This document shows, piece after piece, positions 63,502 to 64,000 of a DNA stretch of 64,000 nt. Location: the NCBI GenBank assembly GCA_003168265.1, contig PMSV01000003.1, forward strand, positions 124,001-188,000. The letters are read 5' to 3'. This DNA comes from Chitinophagaceae bacterium. GTDB lineage: Bacteria > Bacteroidota > Bacteroidia > Chitinophagales > Chitinophagaceae. The notes under the pieces are model-generated. The model had not been told where the DNA came from. It saw only the letters and a list, made by a program, of their open reading frames with translations, and ran no database searches. The translations under genes were made by a program, and so were the position numbers. Every line of letters begins with the position of its first letter. Position 1 is the stretch's first letter.

Positions 63502-64000
63502 ATGCCAATGAATAGCAATGCTTTCAAAGACAAAACTTTACTCATAACCGGGGGAACCGGTTCCTTCGGCAATGCTGTTTTGAAGAAATTCCTAAACATG
63601 GGATTAAAGGAGATAAGGGTTTTCAGCAGGGATGAAAAAAAGCAGGATGATATGCGATTGGAATACAAGAACGATTCCATCAAATATTATATCGGTGATG
63701 TAAGGGAATTCAGCAGCATCAATAGCGCTACGCTTGGAGTTGACTATATTTTTCATGCTGCCGCATTAAAGCAGGTTCCTTCCTGCGAATTCTATCCGAT
63801 GGAAGCGGTACGTACAAATATTCTCGGGGCAGAGAATCTATTGCAGTCGGCATGGCAAAACAATGTCCAAAAAGTCGTAGTGCTGAGTACGGATAAGGCG
63901 GTCTATCCCATCAATGTGATGGGTCTTTCCAAATCGATGATGGAAAAGCTAATGATTGCCAAGTCAAGACAGCTAAACGATTCCGGCAGGATTTTCTGCG
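63502..64000 (+). CDS. UDP-GlcNAc 4,6-dehydratase/epimerase (FnlA/WbjB/CapE-like), 3' truncated by window
   Basis: 166 residues are visible before the right edge. An extended SDR enzyme: the NAD loop is LLITGGTGSFGNAVLKKFL, followed by EIRVFSRDEKKQDDMRLEY, which is typical of FnlA/WbjB/CapE. Then YYIGDVREFSSI, FHAAALKQVPSCEFYPMEAV, and the start of the active site with VLSTDKAVYPINVMGLSKSM (Tyr and Lys). These enzymes convert UDP-GlcNAc toward UDP-L-FucNAc or UDP-L-QuiNAc. The partner reductase and 2-epimerase genes would lie beyond the window. Confidence 0.9.
   Translation, partial: MPMNSNAFKDKTLLITGGTGSFGNAVLKKFLNMGLKEIRVFSRDEKKQDDMRLEYKNDSIKYYIGDVREFSSINSATLGVDYIFHAAALKQVPSCEFYPMEAVRTNILGAENLLQSAWQNNVQKVVVLSTDKAVYPINVMGLSKSMMEKLMIAKSRQLNDSGRIFC

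Overview
The window looks like a chromosome segment of a Bacteroidota bacterium, probably Chitinophagia/Chitinophagaceae-like. The evidence is a type IX secretion (T9SS) C-terminal sorting domain, a Bacteroidota-type mobilisation module, DUF6090-like membrane proteins, a UpxY/NusG-like antiterminator heading a polysaccharide locus, a Bacteroidota-style -7 box (TATATTTG), and the near absence of Shine-Dalgarno sequences. All names come from reading motifs by eye; no database search was run.

Layout. (1) 1-7.9 kb is accessory. It holds the end of an Mrr-like nuclease, a coiled-coil protein of unknown function and a primase-helicase fusion (conflict-system type), then, on the other strand, a mobilisation module (MobC, relaxase, accessory membrane protein) with a candidate oriT. 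(2) 8-13.2 kb is a patchwork: an outer-membrane barrel, a HepT/MntA toxin-antitoxin pair whose toxin has ATC where the start ATG should be and which lies between 48-bp imperfect repeats, a seven-repeat lipoprotein, an IS4-type transposase relic and a methyltransferase. (3) 13.2-33.8 kb is mostly ordinary chromosome: FMN reductase, TPR histidine kinase, lipase-like hydrolase, a T9SS cargo protein, M20 peptidase, class V aminotransferase, ABC permease, RidA, an orphan DNA methyltransferase, a hexuronate operon (uxaC-kdgK-hexuronate transporter) and an MFS exporter. (4) 34-38.4 kb has a 392-bp single-gene transposon-like cassette with terminal inverted repeats and an 8-bp target duplication, inserted at the 3' end of a small gene. 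An uncharacterised cluster follows: barrel-like protein, lipoprotein, glutathionylspermidine-synthase-like ATP-grasp enzyme and a 70-residue peptide. (5) 38.7-48.5 kb holds an aldo/keto reductase, a GH63-like glucosidase, a DEAD-box helicase, a chromate transporter, a relic of the conjugation gene traM, an AT-rich acyltransferase and an M20D amidohydrolase. (6) 49.07 kb to the right edge is a one-directional surface-polysaccharide locus.

How the polysaccharide locus may work. A hairpin with a T-tract lies before a NusG/UpxY-like antiterminator, which could control its own operon. The OPX lipoprotein, Wzc-like co-polymerase kinase and Wzm/Wzt-like ABC transporter form the export machinery. Glycosyltransferases, a DegT aminotransferase and an FnlA/CapE-like UDP-GlcNAc-modifying enzyme build the glycan. 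Embedded in it is a set of ATP-grasp ligase, cysteine-synthase-like PLP enzyme and PduX-like GHMP kinase. This could make a beta-substituted amino acid by way of an O-phosphorylated Ser/Thr and attach it to the glycan. That idea and the single-gene cassette at 34.1-34.5 kb are the two observations most worth following up.
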